Translations under genes and position numbers: made by a program | The notes under the pieces: model-generated | The model's database searches: none | What the model was told of the DNA's origin: nothing | What the model saw: only the letters and a program-made list of their open reading frames with translations | In this document: piece by piece, positions 1 through 8,841 of the stretch | How the letters are laid out: every line of letters starts with the position of its first letter | Numbering within the stretch: the first letter of the stretch is position 1 | DNA from: RDXT01 sp033765305 | GTDB lineage: Bacteria > Bacteroidota > Bacteroidia > J057 | Reading direction: 5' to 3' | Assembly: GCA_033765305.1 (NCBI GenBank) | Contig: JANRID010000007.1 | Span: forward strand, 83,141 to 147,140 | Length of the DNA stretch: 64,000 nucleotides

Positions 1-899
1 GCGCCCGCATCGCGCTCGATGCCAGCGGCAATATCTACTGCGCCGATGCCTTCGGGAACGGAGCCCTGGTGCAGCACGGTGTCCTGAAGGTGGATTCCAG
101 CGGCGCCATCGTATCCGGCTTCGGCAGCAACGGCCTCCTGCTGTCGGATGTGACCAATTTCCCCAGGAATCCCATGATCCTGAGGGACCGGAACGGCAGC
201 ATTGTATTCGGCGGCACAGCCGGCAGCAGCTCGGGCAACGGCCAGGGCGTGGCGCTGACGCGGATCCTGCCCGGCGGCAGCCTGGACCTCAGCTTCAGCA
301 GCGACGGCAAGGTGCTCATCAACAGCGGCAGCGCCCGTGAAGGCAGCGGCATCGCCGAGCTGCCCAACGGCCATCTGCTCGTGGCCGGGATGTCCACGCC
401 CAACGGCAATGCGGACATGACACTCTTCTGCATCCGTCCGGACGGCACGCTGGATACGGGTTTCGGCAGCAGCGGCCTTGCACGGGTGAATATCGGCGGC
501 GACGGCGAATGGGCCTACGACGTGGCGGTGCAGCCGGACGGCAAGATCGTGATTGCCGGCAACCATTCGGACGGATACTCGCGCTTTGCGCTGGCGCGCT
601 TCACGAACGGCCCGCTGACGGGCATTGCGCGGGACGAGGCCGGCCCGGCCTTTACCCTCTACCCCAACCCGGCACAGGCGCAGGTGCGCATCCGGGCGGC
701 GCTGCCGCAGGCAGGGCCGGTGGTGCTGCGCCTGGTCAGCCTGCACGGGCAGCTGCTTTGGGAGGCGCCGCTGGGCCTGCGCCCTGCCGGCGATCTCGAC
801 GAGGCGCTGCCGCTGCCTGAAGGGCTTGTGCCGGGATGGTACCAGATGCTGCTGGACTGCGGAGGGCAGATCCGGACGCAGGGCATTCAGCTCCGCTGA
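1..899 (+). CDS. Secreted delta-60 repeat protein with T9SS type A sorting domain, 5' partial
   Basis: The frame is open from base 3, so the N-terminus lies outside the window. The visible part has delta-60-type repeats (for example VQPDGKIVIAG and GTLDTGFGSSG), a beta-propeller-like repeat found in large secreted Bacteroidota proteins. The last ~85 residues start with FTLYPNPA and end in short beta strands, which is the type A C-terminal signal for secretion and surface anchoring by the type IX system. That fits the gld genes in this window. The function of the repeats is unknown; a surface or adhesin role is inference. A hairpin follows the stop. Confidence 0.9.
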   Translation, partial: ARIALDASGNIYCADAFGNGALVQHGVLKVDSSGAIVSGFGSNGLLLSDVTNFPRNPMILRDRNGSIVFGGTAGSSSGNGQGVALTRILPGGSLDLSFSSDGKVLINSGSAREGSGIAELPNGHLLVAGMSTPNGNADMTLFCIRPDGTLDTGFGSSGLARVNIGGDGEWAYDVAVQPDGKIVIAGNHSDGYSRFALARFTNGPLTGIARDEAGPAFTLYPNPAQAQVRIRAALPQAGPVVLRLVSLHGQLLWEAPLGLRPAGDLDEALPLPEGLVPGWYQMLLDCGGQIRTQGIQLR

Positions 900-915
900 A
901 ATGCCTTCAGGCACG

Positions 916-951
916 CACCCGCATGCAGCCGCAGGGCGCATGCGGGTGTTT
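916..951 (+). terminator. Hairpin after the delta-60 gene
   Basis: An 11-bp perfect stem (CACCCGCATGC with GCATGCGGGTG) and an 11-base loop start 17 bases after the stop codon. Only three T follow, so it is a weak intrinsic terminator or an RNA-stabilising hairpin. Confidence 0.5.
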
Positions 952-978
952 GCGTATCGCGGCTCCCCCATGCGGGCC

Positions 979-2700
979 TCAGCCTGCGGTGCCCTTCCGA
1001 ACCCCCCACCGGGATAATTCGCCGCCCAAAAACACTGCATAGACGCCAAGCACATCCGGGCGGGCAAAGCGTTCGCTGCGCATATACGCATCCAACTGCG
1101 CCTCGGCCTCGGCGGTCACGGCAGGCAGTGTATGCTCCGCCAGTTTTTTTACATATTTCAGCTCCAGCACGATGTCGTACCGCACCGGAAGGCCTGGCCG
1201 TTTTTCTAGGAAAATATCCGGGTAGCCTTTCCGCGCTTCGTATTCGCTGTGGATGTAATACGACTCGTAGGGAAACAGCAGCCCGATGATCAGCGTCTGC
1301 AGGTGTTTTTCCCCATAACTCAGCTCGTCGCGGTTGGAATGGTTTTCCAGCAGCACCTGCTCCACGATCCGCAGAAACGGCTCCGGGTTCCCCTCCCCGA
1401 TGAGCAGTCCGATACTCTGGGCTATCGGGCGCTGCATCTGCGCGAAGTGCGTGTGCTCCAGATACAGTGCCGTGAAATACTCGAAGTACAGCTTTTTGAT
1501 CACATAGTTCGGAATCCCGAAACGCCAGCCGATCACCGCTGTGTCCCGGAAGCTCAGCAGGCCCATATAAAAGAGCAGGCTCAGAAAGTCGTCCTGCGTG
1601 AAGGGCGCTTCCAGGTTGTAAAGCCGTGTCAGGGTAAAGTCGATATGCCCGTCTTTTACCACGCTTTCCAGGAGTTCGAACTTTGCATGCTCCTCTCCGC
1701 CGATCCGGAAGAGATTCCGCACTTTGCGGTAGTCCGAGATTACGTTCGTATCCAGCATCGCAGCCGGGTAGGTTTCCATGATGCCATATTCTTTGAGAAA
1801 ATACAGCACCATATCGGGGTTGAAGAGCCATTGACGGGCATTTCCGGCAAATGCATATCCATTGTACCATGCAGCCAGATCGGCCATCAGGCCGGAAACC
1901 TTGTCTGCGGCGATCCCCGACCGATGCACAAGCGCCTCCACCTCCTCATGCGTGAAGCCCATCATACCATGAAAAAGCGGGTTGAGGGTGATATTGTCGC
2001 TGATGTTGAAACCGCTTGTCAGCGAGTCCAGCGTAATGGGCGAGACGCCCGTAATGAAGATCCGGTCCACGATACCCTCGCCGCTGGCAGTCTTGAAACT
2101 CTCGTAAAACTTCCGCACAAAGCCGTTGCGGCTCACCTCGGATTTGAACCGAGGCATGTCGAACGACAGCAGCTCATTGGCGAAGTGGTCGTACTCGTCG
2201 ATGAGCACACAAACTTTGAAGGGAATTTCATTTTTTTTGATATAGCCAAAAATCGCTTTGAGCACTGCCTCCGGGCTGGTCTGATGCTCGATATCGTGCA
2301 TTTGCTCCGGGGTGAACAGATGCTTGTAAGCCCCCAGAAAAAACCGTGCCCCCTGGATGACGTTGTCCAGAAAACCCTGATACGTGCTTTCATGCGTAGC
2401 CGTGTCGATGCGGCTGAATTCGAAGCGCAGCACAAGATAGCGGTTTGCCAGCGCGGTGGGGTGCCGGCCAATGTGCAGCTTGCCGAACAGCGCGTCGAAC
2501 TCCGCTTTGAACTCTACGCCGTAGTAATACTGCAAGGTGCTGACGAACAGGCTTTTGCCAAAACGGCGAGGACGAAGGAAAACCAAGTATTTGGAGTTCC
2601 ACCGCTCGAGTTTTTCGATGAAGTGCGTGCGGTCCTGATAGAAGTAGTTCCCTTCTGTCACGGTTTTAAAATCGCTCTCGCCGTAGGGGATTTTCAGCAT
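979..2700 (-). CDS. AAA-ATPase-like / PD-(D/E)XK nuclease-superfamily protein
   Basis: 573 residues from MLKIPYGESDF. An earlier in-frame ATG would add 34 poorly fitting residues, so the shorter start is preferred. The N-terminal part fits the AAA-ATPase-like family (PF09820): a P-loop-like RPRRFGKS near residues 43-50 and a Walker B-like LIDEYD near 166-171. The C-terminus has the PD-(D/E)XK signature GYPDIFLE then YDIVLELKYVK (about 490-518; PF08011-like). This family is common and often multi-copy in Bacteroidota; its role is unknown, with defence or DNA processing only suggested. The gene stands alone, divergent from the OmpA gene. Confidence 0.88.
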   Translation of the reverse strand: MLKIPYGESDFKTVTEGNYFYQDRTHFIEKLERWNSKYLVFLRPRRFGKSLFVSTLQYYYGVEFKAEFDALFGKLHIGRHPTALANRYLVLRFEFSRIDTATHESTYQGFLDNVIQGARFFLGAYKHLFTPEQMHDIEHQTSPEAVLKAIFGYIKKNEIPFKVCVLIDEYDHFANELLSFDMPRFKSEVSRNGFVRKFYESFKTASGEGIVDRIFITGVSPITLDSLTSGFNISDNITLNPLFHGMMGFTHEEVEALVHRSGIAADKVSGLMADLAAWYNGYAFAGNARQWLFNPDMVLYFLKEYGIMETYPAAMLDTNVISDYRKVRNLFRIGGEEHAKFELLESVVKDGHIDFTLTRLYNLEAPFTQDDFLSLLFYMGLLSFRDTAVIGWRFGIPNYVIKKLYFEYFTALYLEHTHFAQMQRPIAQSIGLLIGEGNPEPFLRIVEQVLLENHSNRDELSYGEKHLQTLIIGLLFPYESYYIHSEYEARKGYPDIFLEKRPGLPVRYDIVLELKYVKKLAEHTLPAVTAEAEAQLDAYMRSERFARPDVLGVYAVFLGGELSRWGVRKGTAG

Positions 2701-2721
2701 TGCGGAACTGGATTTTGAGCC

Positions 2722-2752
2722 TAAATCTACAACGTCCTGCGGCCGTTTACAA
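2722..2752 (-). promoter_or_regulatory. Promoter for the AAA/PD-(D/E)XK gene
   Basis: On the minus strand TTG (2752-2750), 20 bases, then TAGATTTA (2729-2722), one mismatch from the Bacteroidota -7 box TAnnTTTG. It lies 21 bases before the chosen start. Confidence 0.5.
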
Positions 2753-2754
2753 CC

Positions 2755-2778
2755 CGGCTGCCGGAATCCCGGCAGCCG
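2755..2778. other. Hairpin between divergent genes
   Basis: A 10-bp perfect inverted repeat (CGGCTGCCGG / CCGGCAGCCG) with a 4-base loop and no T-run. It lies upstream of both divergent genes, so it may be an operator or a leader hairpin; function unknown. Confidence 0.3.
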
Positions 2779-2893
2779 CGCATGGCTGCCTGCCGCATGC
2801 AAGAATTTCCCCCATCCCCCTTCAGAAAACCCGCGGAAAATCCCGAACTTGAAGCCCGTCCGAGCAGTTTGTGTTCACCTTGCCCTTTCCACG

Positions 2894-5305
2894 ATGTCGC
2901 GCCTCTTTTGCCTCGCCGTCCTCCTCAGCCTGGCACTGTCCGGGCTGGCCCAGAAGAAAAAAGAAGATCCGGCGGCCTTCGCAGCCCGCCAGATCCTGAA
3001 AGAGCAGTCGGTCCTGCTGCAGACCGATGAGGAAGCCCTGCGCCGGGAGGCAGAACTCACCATTCCCTTCCCCAACGTCAACGTCCTTCCGCTCTATTCC
3101 GACAAAAAAACCCTCGACCAGATCTTCGCCCTGAACCGCGAGATGAACCTCCGCGGGCCGGGCGACGCCGGCTTCGACCGGGCGCTGCGCGAGCTGGACC
3201 CGCTGCTGACAGGCTATGTGCAGCAGTTCGGCATCCGCAACTTCCGCGACCAGAACGCCCTGCTCTGGATGCTGGGCGGCGTCCGCGAGCACCAGGGCGA
3301 TACGGCCCGCGCGCTGTTTTTCTTCGAGCTGGCCCAGACCCACCGCTACACCTTCGACTCGGTGCAGATGCGCTACATCGACTCTCTGCGCGCGCCCACC
3401 CGCTCCGAATGGCTGCCCATCGAGCAGTACTACGAGCTGCTGGAGCTGCGCCGGAGCATCGATACGCTGAAGCCCCAGAGCGTGCTGCTCAGCATGGGCA
3501 CGAAAATCAATTCCGACGATGCCGACTACGCGCCCTTCGTGCATCCGAGCGACAGCGTGCTGATCTTCACCTCCCGCCGGGATACCTCCGGCATCCGCGC
3601 CGCCGACTACGTGGATCCCTTCAGCCGGCCCAATGAAGATCTGTACTACACGGAAATCGACTTCGTCACCGGGGAATGGCGCTACGCCCGCCGCTTCTCC
3701 GACTCCGTCAACAGCCGCTTCAACGAAGGCTCCGCCTGCCTCTCGCCCGACGGCAAAACCCTGTACTTTACCCGCTGCCAGGATACGCGCGGCTATGGCG
3801 ACTGCGATATCTACACTGCCCAGTACAACCCCGCCACCGGCGGCTGGAGCCATATCCAGAACCTCGGGCGGGCGATCAACACCGAATACTGGGATTCGCA
3901 GCCCAACCTATCCTCCGACGGCAAAACGCTCTTTTTCACCTCCAACCGCAAAGACGGCTTCGGCGATACCGATATCTACTACAGCGTGCTCGATGAATCC
4001 GGCCGCTGGTCGCCGGCCCGCAACATGGGCCCGATGGTCAATACCCCCCAGTCGGAGGTGACGCCGTTTTTCCTCAAGATCAACCAGACCCTCTACTTCA
4101 GCTCCACCGGCCACCTGACCAACTTCGGCGGCTACGATATCTTCAAGGTCAACTGGCTCGGCGACCGCTGGGGCCGCCCCCGCAATGTAGGCCCCCTCGT
4201 CAACACACCCGGCAATCAGTACTACTTCGCCATCAGCGGCAAGGGCACCACCATTTTCTACGCCAATTCCCGCGACCCCGAAAAGGACCACATCCGCCAG
4301 AATTTCGACCTCTTCTCCTTTCCCATGCCCATGGAGGCCCGCCCGGATGCCATCGCCAAGCTGCGCGGAACCCTCCGCGACTCGATCACCGGGCATGTGC
4401 TCCAAGGCACCATCCTGGTCGTCGATCTCGAAGAAGGCGTCGAAATTGCCCCCAAAAGCATCTCCGAAACCGGCTATTTCGAGTTCGACCTTATCAACGA
4501 CCGCCGCTACCGCATCACCGTGCTCGGCAACAATTTCCTCACCATCCAGAACGACCTGATTCTCAAAGGGGATACCACCTTCAATGTCTTCGTCGAAAGC
4601 TTCGAGCAGCGCAAGCCGCTGGTTTTCGAATCACTGGAGTTCAAATCCAACAGCGCCAAGCTCAGCGCCACCCTCAAGCCGAAGCTCGACTATATCGTCC
4701 GCTTCATGAAGGCCTATCCGCAGTTCAAACTGGTGGTGGAAGGCCATACCGACTCCGACGGCAGCGCCGAAAACAACAAATCCCTCTCCCAGGCCCGTGC
4801 GAATGCCATCGCCAGCTACCTCAAGCAGAAAGGCGAGTTCAAAGGCGACCGCTTCACCGCCATCGGCTACGGCGAAGAGATGCCCCTCGTGCCCAACGAT
4901 ACGGAGGAAAACAAGCGCAAAAACCGCCGGGTCGCCTTCAAGCTGGTGCTCGACGAGTCCTATTCCGGCGAATTCTGGCTGCCGACGGAAGAGGAACTGT
5001 CCTTTGCCGACAGCCTCGAATCGCTCCCTGACCCGAAGTTCGACAAGGAATTCGAGTGGGATCCGGGCGAACGGGAAGCCTGGGAAAGCGAACTCGACCT
5101 CGACGAAGAGCTGGACCTGGAGAAAGAGCTGGAAGAAGACATCCTGGCCAAATACAAGCCCGGCGAAACGGAACCCGCCGACGGCGAATCGCCGCTTCCC
5201 GCGCCCAAACCCGCCCCCGGCACCCCTGCCAAACCCGCCCCCCCCGCCAAACCCGGCACTTCGGCACCCAAACCTGCCCCTTCCGGCAGCGGCGGCAAAC
5301 CCTGA
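2894..5305 (+). CDS. OmpA-family outer-membrane protein with PD40 beta-propeller
   Basis: 803 residues from the ATG that begins a clean signal peptide (MSRLFCLAVLLSLALSGLAQ); a TTG 45 bases upstream is less likely. Order: signal peptide, TPR-like helical region (~90-160), several WD40/PD40 repeats (SPDGKTLYFTRC, SSDGKTLFFTSNRKDG; ~195-480), a carboxypeptidase-like beta region (~490-570), and an OmpA C-terminal peptidoglycan-binding domain (~575-690; VVEGHTDSDG, KNRRVAFKLV). The final ~110 residues are acidic, then proline/alanine/lysine-rich. This architecture resembles T9SS-associated PorE-like proteins that link the secretion machinery to peptidoglycan; that role is inference. Confidence 0.9.
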   Translation: MSRLFCLAVLLSLALSGLAQKKKEDPAAFAARQILKEQSVLLQTDEEALRREAELTIPFPNVNVLPLYSDKKTLDQIFALNREMNLRGPGDAGFDRALRELDPLLTGYVQQFGIRNFRDQNALLWMLGGVREHQGDTARALFFFELAQTHRYTFDSVQMRYIDSLRAPTRSEWLPIEQYYELLELRRSIDTLKPQSVLLSMGTKINSDDADYAPFVHPSDSVLIFTSRRDTSGIRAADYVDPFSRPNEDLYYTEIDFVTGEWRYARRFSDSVNSRFNEGSACLSPDGKTLYFTRCQDTRGYGDCDIYTAQYNPATGGWSHIQNLGRAINTEYWDSQPNLSSDGKTLFFTSNRKDGFGDTDIYYSVLDESGRWSPARNMGPMVNTPQSEVTPFFLKINQTLYFSSTGHLTNFGGYDIFKVNWLGDRWGRPRNVGPLVNTPGNQYYFAISGKGTTIFYANSRDPEKDHIRQNFDLFSFPMPMEARPDAIAKLRGTLRDSITGHVLQGTILVVDLEEGVEIAPKSISETGYFEFDLINDRRYRITVLGNNFLTIQNDLILKGDTTFNVFVESFEQRKPLVFESLEFKSNSAKLSATLKPKLDYIVRFMKAYPQFKLVVEGHTDSDGSAENNKSLSQARANAIASYLKQKGEFKGDRFTAIGYGEEMPLVPNDTEENKRKNRRVAFKLVLDESYSGEFWLPTEEELSFADSLESLPDPKFDKEFEWDPGEREAWESELDLDEELDLEKELEEDILAKYKPGETEPADGESPLPAPKPAPGTPAKPAPPAKPGTSAPKPAPSGSGGKP

Positions 5306-5321
5306 ACGGCCTTCCGCCGTT
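5305..5321 (+). terminator. Short hairpin after the OmpA gene
   Basis: A 6-bp inverted repeat AACGGC / GCCGTT begins at the stop codon, with no T-run behind it. Weak; transcription could continue into the HD-domain gene. Confidence 0.25.
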
Positions 5322-5346
5322 AATCAGGCATAGCTGATCCCGCACG

Positions 5347-6441
5347 GTGACCGACCATCCGCTGACGCTGCCCCTGCCTCCTGCCCTGATTGCACAACTT
5401 CAGGAGACGCCCCAGAACCCCCGCTACCACGCGGAGGGCAATGTGTACAACCATGTGCTGCTGGTCATGCAGCAGTTCGAGCAGCAGGCACCGGCGCTGG
5501 ACCTCAGCCCGCGCGAGCGCGATATCCTGTACTGGGCGGTGCTGCTGCACGACGCAGGCAAGCCTGCCGTCACCCGCTGGGAGCATGGACGCTGGACCGC
5601 GCAGGGCCACGAGCTGGCCGGCCTGCCCATCGCGCGGGAGCTGCTCCTGCGCCAGAGCCCGCTGGATGCCGCCGCCCGGCAGCAGGTGCTGGAGCTGGTC
5701 AAATGGCACCACATTCCCCTGCAATGGGGCCTCCGCAGCACCCCCTACGACGCGTACCTGCGGCTGGCCACCCAGACCGACCTGCGCCTGCTGGGCATAT
5801 TTGCCGGCTTTGACCTTGCCGGCCGGATCTGCGAGCAGCAGGATGCCGTCCTCGATCTCATCCGCCGCTTCAATGAGGACCTGGTTCCCCGCATCGCCTA
5901 CGAGCTGGGAAGCTATGCAGACCTCCAGACGGCCTTCCGCCAGGCCTCCTTCAGCCGCCAGAATGCCCTCTGGCACGCCCTGAGCCACCACGATATCCGG
6001 CTGCTGGTCAAGCTGCTGCAGCGCGAAGCGCCGCGCCCCGACCCCCCGCACTTCCGCTGCGTGCTCACCCTGGGCCTGCCGGAGGCAGGCCAGGCCGACT
6101 GGACAGCGGAGTTCTATCCCGGATATACGCCCTATGACTGCGCGCAGTTGCCCCTGGCAGCAGGCAGCACGCACGATATGCAGCAGCAGTACCGCCAGCT
6201 TTACCACTTTATTTCGGTGTACGGGCAGGCACGGAAGCCCATTGCCCTGACCGGCCTGCCGTTGGACCCGGCACTCCGGCAGCCTGTCACCCGGTTCATC
6301 CGCCAGCAGGGCGGGCACATGACCGGACTGTTTTTCGACCGCATCCCGGCAGCCTGCGGCCCGGAAACGCTGCCGCAGGCCTGGGCACAGCTGGATCTGC
6401 CGCACCCCTGGGAAATGCACCAGCTCGAACTGATCGGCTGA
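5347..6441 (+). CDS. HD-domain protein (putative metal-dependent phosphohydrolase)
   Basis: 364 residues from a GTG start 41 bases after the OmpA gene. The HD metal site is visible: H36, the HD pair at 68-69 in LLHDAGKPA, and H88 in the following GHELAG segment. This is the arrangement of HD hydrolases related to CCA-adding enzymes and dGTPases. The ~200 C-terminal residues show no motif I recognise and there is no P-loop. The substrate is unknown. It may be co-transcribed with the OmpA gene because the space between them is short and the hairpin is weak. Confidence 0.75.
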   Translation: MTDHPLTLPLPPALIAQLQETPQNPRYHAEGNVYNHVLLVMQQFEQQAPALDLSPRERDILYWAVLLHDAGKPAVTRWEHGRWTAQGHELAGLPIARELLLRQSPLDAAARQQVLELVKWHHIPLQWGLRSTPYDAYLRLATQTDLRLLGIFAGFDLAGRICEQQDAVLDLIRRFNEDLVPRIAYELGSYADLQTAFRQASFSRQNALWHALSHHDIRLLVKLLQREAPRPDPPHFRCVLTLGLPEAGQADWTAEFYPGYTPYDCAQLPLAAGSTHDMQQQYRQLYHFISVYGQARKPIALTGLPLDPALRQPVTRFIRQQGGHMTGLFFDRIPAACGPETLPQAWAQLDLPHPWEMHQLELIG

Positions 6442-6444
6442 CCC

Positions 6445-6699
6445 TCAGGCAGCGGGATGCAGCTCGAACTGAAACTGCTCCGTGATGGTATTGGCCAGGA
6501 GCTTGCGGCATGCCGCCTCCACGGATTCCCGCGCCGCAGCCTCATCCGCAGCCTCCACCTCCATCTCGATCCGCTTGCCGATCCGGACCTGGTCCATCTG
6601 GGCGAAGCCCAGGTTGTGCAGCCCAAGCTGGGTGGCCTTGCCCTGCGGGTCCAGGATCTCCTTGCGGGGCATGATATGAATGGCGGCTTTGAACTTCAC
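6445..6699 (-). CDS. purS: Phosphoribosylformylglycinamidine synthase subunit PurS
   Basis: 84 residues, the usual size of PurS. The sequence MKFKAAIHIMPRKEILDPQG, the region KATQLGLHNLGF and the alternating beta/alpha pattern match the family. PurS bridges PurQ (glutaminase) and PurL in the three-subunit FGAM synthase of purine synthesis. purL and purQ are not in the window. It is last in the leftward run gmk-nadD-pssA-purS, 36 bases after pssA, and its stop lies 3 bases from the convergent HD-domain gene. Confidence 0.9.
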   Translation of the reverse strand: MKFKAAIHIMPRKEILDPQGKATQLGLHNLGFAQMDQVRIGKRIEMEVEAADEAAARESVEAACRKLLANTITEQFQFELHPAA

Positions 6700-6735
6700 C
6701 GTGTGCGTCGATTATCGTGAGACGGGCGCAAGTTA

Positions 6736-7482
6736 TCAAATATCCCGCTTCTGCGCAGCCTCTGTCCGTGCGGAGGCCAGATTTTCCGCTGCCGACAGCG
6801 CCAGGTACCAGCCGAAGGCCGGCAGCACCCCCCGGATGCCCAGCCAGCCCAGCAGCAGGGCCGTTCCGGCCATAAACAGGTAGCGGTACTCGTTGCCGGA
6901 CCAGCCGTAGCGGGTGAATTTCAGGGCGATCAGCCGGACATTCGCCACCAGCCACCCGCAGGCGAGCAGGCTCAGCAGGATCAGCAGCACCGGCTCCTGC
7001 AGCCAGCGCGCGATCCAGGCATCCGGTGTTTCAGCCCAGAACCAGAGCGAAAGCACCACCGCCGCATTGGCCGGGGTCGGCACGCCGTAAAATACCTGCT
7101 GCTGGCGGTCATCCACGTTGAAGCGCGCCAGGCGCAGCGCCGAAAAGACCGGCACCAGCAAGCCGGCCAGATAATACGGAAATCCGCCCCCGGTGCCGGA
7201 GGCAAACAGCGTGCTCCCCAGCGAAGTATCGATCATCCGGGCCAGGATCAGCCCCGGCACCACCCCGAAGGATACCACGTCCGAGAGCGAATCCAGCTGC
7301 TTGCCCAGGGAAGAATGTACCCGCAGCAGGCGGGCGACCCCGCCGTCCAGAAAATCCATCAGCACCGAGAGCGACATCCAGAGCGCCGTTTCCTCCTGCC
7401 TTCCCAGAAAGACCGCCCGGACCGACAGCAGGCCAAAAAACAGGTTGGCAGCCGTAAGGGCATTGGGCACATGCTGTTTCAT
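6736..7482 (-). CDS. pssA: CDP-diacylglycerol-serine O-phosphatidyltransferase
   Basis: 248 residues, a polytopic membrane protein. It carries the full CDP-alcohol phosphatidyltransferase motif DG-x2-AR-x8-G-x3-D-x3-D (D46 G47, A50 R51, G60, D64, D68). It makes phosphatidylserine from CDP-diacylglycerol and serine, the first step to phosphatidylethanolamine. The start ATG overlaps the nadD stop as ATGA, suggesting translational coupling. Related CDP-alcohol transferases share the motif, but length and hydrophobic profile fit bacterial type II PssA. Confidence 0.9.
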   Translation of the reverse strand: MKQHVPNALTAANLFFGLLSVRAVFLGRQEETALWMSLSVLMDFLDGGVARLLRVHSSLGKQLDSLSDVVSFGVVPGLILARMIDTSLGSTLFASGTGGGFPYYLAGLLVPVFSALRLARFNVDDRQQQVFYGVPTPANAAVVLSLWFWAETPDAWIARWLQEPVLLILLSLLACGWLVANVRLIALKFTRYGWSGNEYRYLFMAGTALLLGWLGIRGVLPAFGWYLALSAAENLASARTEAAQKRDI

Positions 7483-8081
7483 AGGCCGGAAGAAGGGGGC
7501 GAGGCCGGGCTGCGGAACAGCCCTGCACGGGTGATGTAGTCATATACAGCTTCCGGCACCATGTAGCGGATCGATTTGCCGGCCTGCACCGCCTGGCGGA
7601 GATAGGTGGCAGACAAATCGAGCAGCGGGGCGTCGAACACCGTCACGGCGGGATGACGGTCCAGCTCGCTGGGCGCCGCGCCGCTGCGCGGATATACATA
7701 CAGGTGGTAGTGATCCAGAATGGTCTGATGCTTCTTCCACTTCGGAAAGTACTGCAGATTGTCCTGGCCCATGATCAGGGCGAAGTCGTAGCTCCGGTAT
7801 CGGTCGCGCAGGTGTGTGAGCGTATCGATGGTGTACGAGGGCTGCGGCAGGGAAAACTCCACGTTCGATGCCTGCATGCGGGCATGATCGCCGATGGCCA
7901 GCTCCACCATCCGCAGCCGGTCGTATTCGGGCAGGAGGCTCCGCTTTTCCTTGAAGGGATTCTGGGGTGAAACGACAAACCAGACGTAGTCCAGCGGGGT
8001 CTCGTTCAGCGCAGTCTGGGCCAGGATCAGGTGGCCCGTATGCACCGGATTGAAGGAGCCGAAAAAGAGGCCTACATTCAT
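7479..8081 (-). CDS. nadD: Nicotinate-nucleotide adenylyltransferase
   Basis: 200 residues. The start is the ATG giving MNVGLFFGSFNPVHTGH, which overlaps the gmk stop as ATGA; an in-frame extension of 16 residues upstream has no family similarity. GSFNPVHTGH is the nucleotidyltransferase (H/T)xGH signature. The enzyme converts nicotinate mononucleotide and ATP to deamido-NAD in NAD synthesis. It sits between gmk and pssA with 4-base overlaps on both sides, so the three genes are surely one operon. Confidence 0.95.
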   Translation of the reverse strand: MNVGLFFGSFNPVHTGHLILAQTALNETPLDYVWFVVSPQNPFKEKRSLLPEYDRLRMVELAIGDHARMQASNVEFSLPQPSYTIDTLTHLRDRYRSYDFALIMGQDNLQYFPKWKKHQTILDHYHLYVYPRSGAAPSELDRHPAVTVFDAPLLDLSATYLRQAVQAGKSIRYMVPEAVYDYITRAGLFRSPASPPSSGL

Positions 8082-8671
8082 AGCGATTTCACCGGCTGAA
8101 CTCCCAGATGCGCCGAGACGAGCGCGCACAGCGCTTCGATCGCCTCCGGCAGGACGTCATTCACAATCACATGGTCGAATTGGCCCTCGTACGCCATTTC
8201 CTCGGAAGCCTTGGCCAGCCGCCGCTCGATGTCCTCCGGGCTGTCCGATGCGCGCCGGAGCAGCCGCTCACGTAAGGCATCCAGGCTCGGCGGACGGATA
8301 AACACCGCCAGCGCTCCTGCACCGAAGGTTTCTTTCAGCCTGAGCCCGCCTTTTACATCCACGTCAAACATCGGCACCTGCCCCGCTGCCAGCATCCGCT
8401 CCACCTCGCTGCGCAGCGTCCCGTACAGACGCCCCGGATACACTTCCTCCCACTCCAGAAACCGCCCTTCCTCCCGGTACCGCACAAACTCCTCCGCATT
8501 CAGAAAAAAATAATGCACCCCGTGCTGCTCATGCGGGCGCGGCGGGCGCGTGGTGGCCGAGACGGAAAAGGCAAAACAGTCGAAACGCTCCTGCAAAGCC
8601 CTGGTGAGCGTGGTCTTCCCCGATCCGCTGGGCGCGGATACGATCAGTACGGATGCCTGATGCTGCTTCAT
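8078..8671 (-). CDS. gmk: Guanylate kinase
   Basis: 197 residues from MKQHQASVLIVSAPSGSGKT. The P-loop is SAPSGSGKT (about residues 11-19), followed by the GMP-binding SVSATTRPPRPHE and DVDVKGG elements. It phosphorylates GMP to GDP. An ATG 75 bases upstream would place the promoter inside the gene, so the shorter start is favoured. A strong -7 box ends only four bases before this ATG. First gene of the gmk-nadD-pssA(-purS) operon. Confidence 0.95.
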   Translation of the reverse strand: MKQHQASVLIVSAPSGSGKTTLTRALQERFDCFAFSVSATTRPPRPHEQHGVHYFFLNAEEFVRYREEGRFLEWEEVYPGRLYGTLRSEVERMLAAGQVPMFDVDVKGGLRLKETFGAGALAVFIRPPSLDALRERLLRRASDSPEDIERRLAKASEEMAYEGQFDHVIVNDVLPEAIEALCALVSAHLGVQPVKSL

Positions 8672-8675
8672 CGCA

Positions 8676-8703
8676 CAAAAGTACACTTTCCCCCCGAAAT
8701 CAA
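8676..8703 (-). promoter_or_regulatory. Promoter of the gmk operon
   Basis: On the minus strand TTG (8703-8701), 17 bases, then TACTTTTG (8683-8676), an exact TAnnTTTG box. Only four bases separate the box from the gmk ATG, so the mRNA would have almost no leader. Confidence 0.75.
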
Positions 8704-8809
8704 CAGCGCCGGCCTCCGCCGCCAGGATTCCGCAGAAATGCCGCACAGCTTACATGCGTTACAATGATACGTAAATTACGTACAACGACTTATCCGAAAA
8801 ATTGAAATT

Positions 8810-8825
8810 TGTGCAATTGCTCACA
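8810..8825. promoter_or_regulatory. CRP/FNR-type operator candidate
   Basis: TGTGCAATTGCTCACA matches TGTGA-N6-TCACA with one mismatch. It lies 16 bases before the VWA start, in the region divergent from gmk, and abuts a weak -7-like GAAATTTG (8804-8811), a position better suited to repression than activation. Confidence 0.4.
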
Positions 8826-8841
8826 ACTAACTCCCGGGCGT

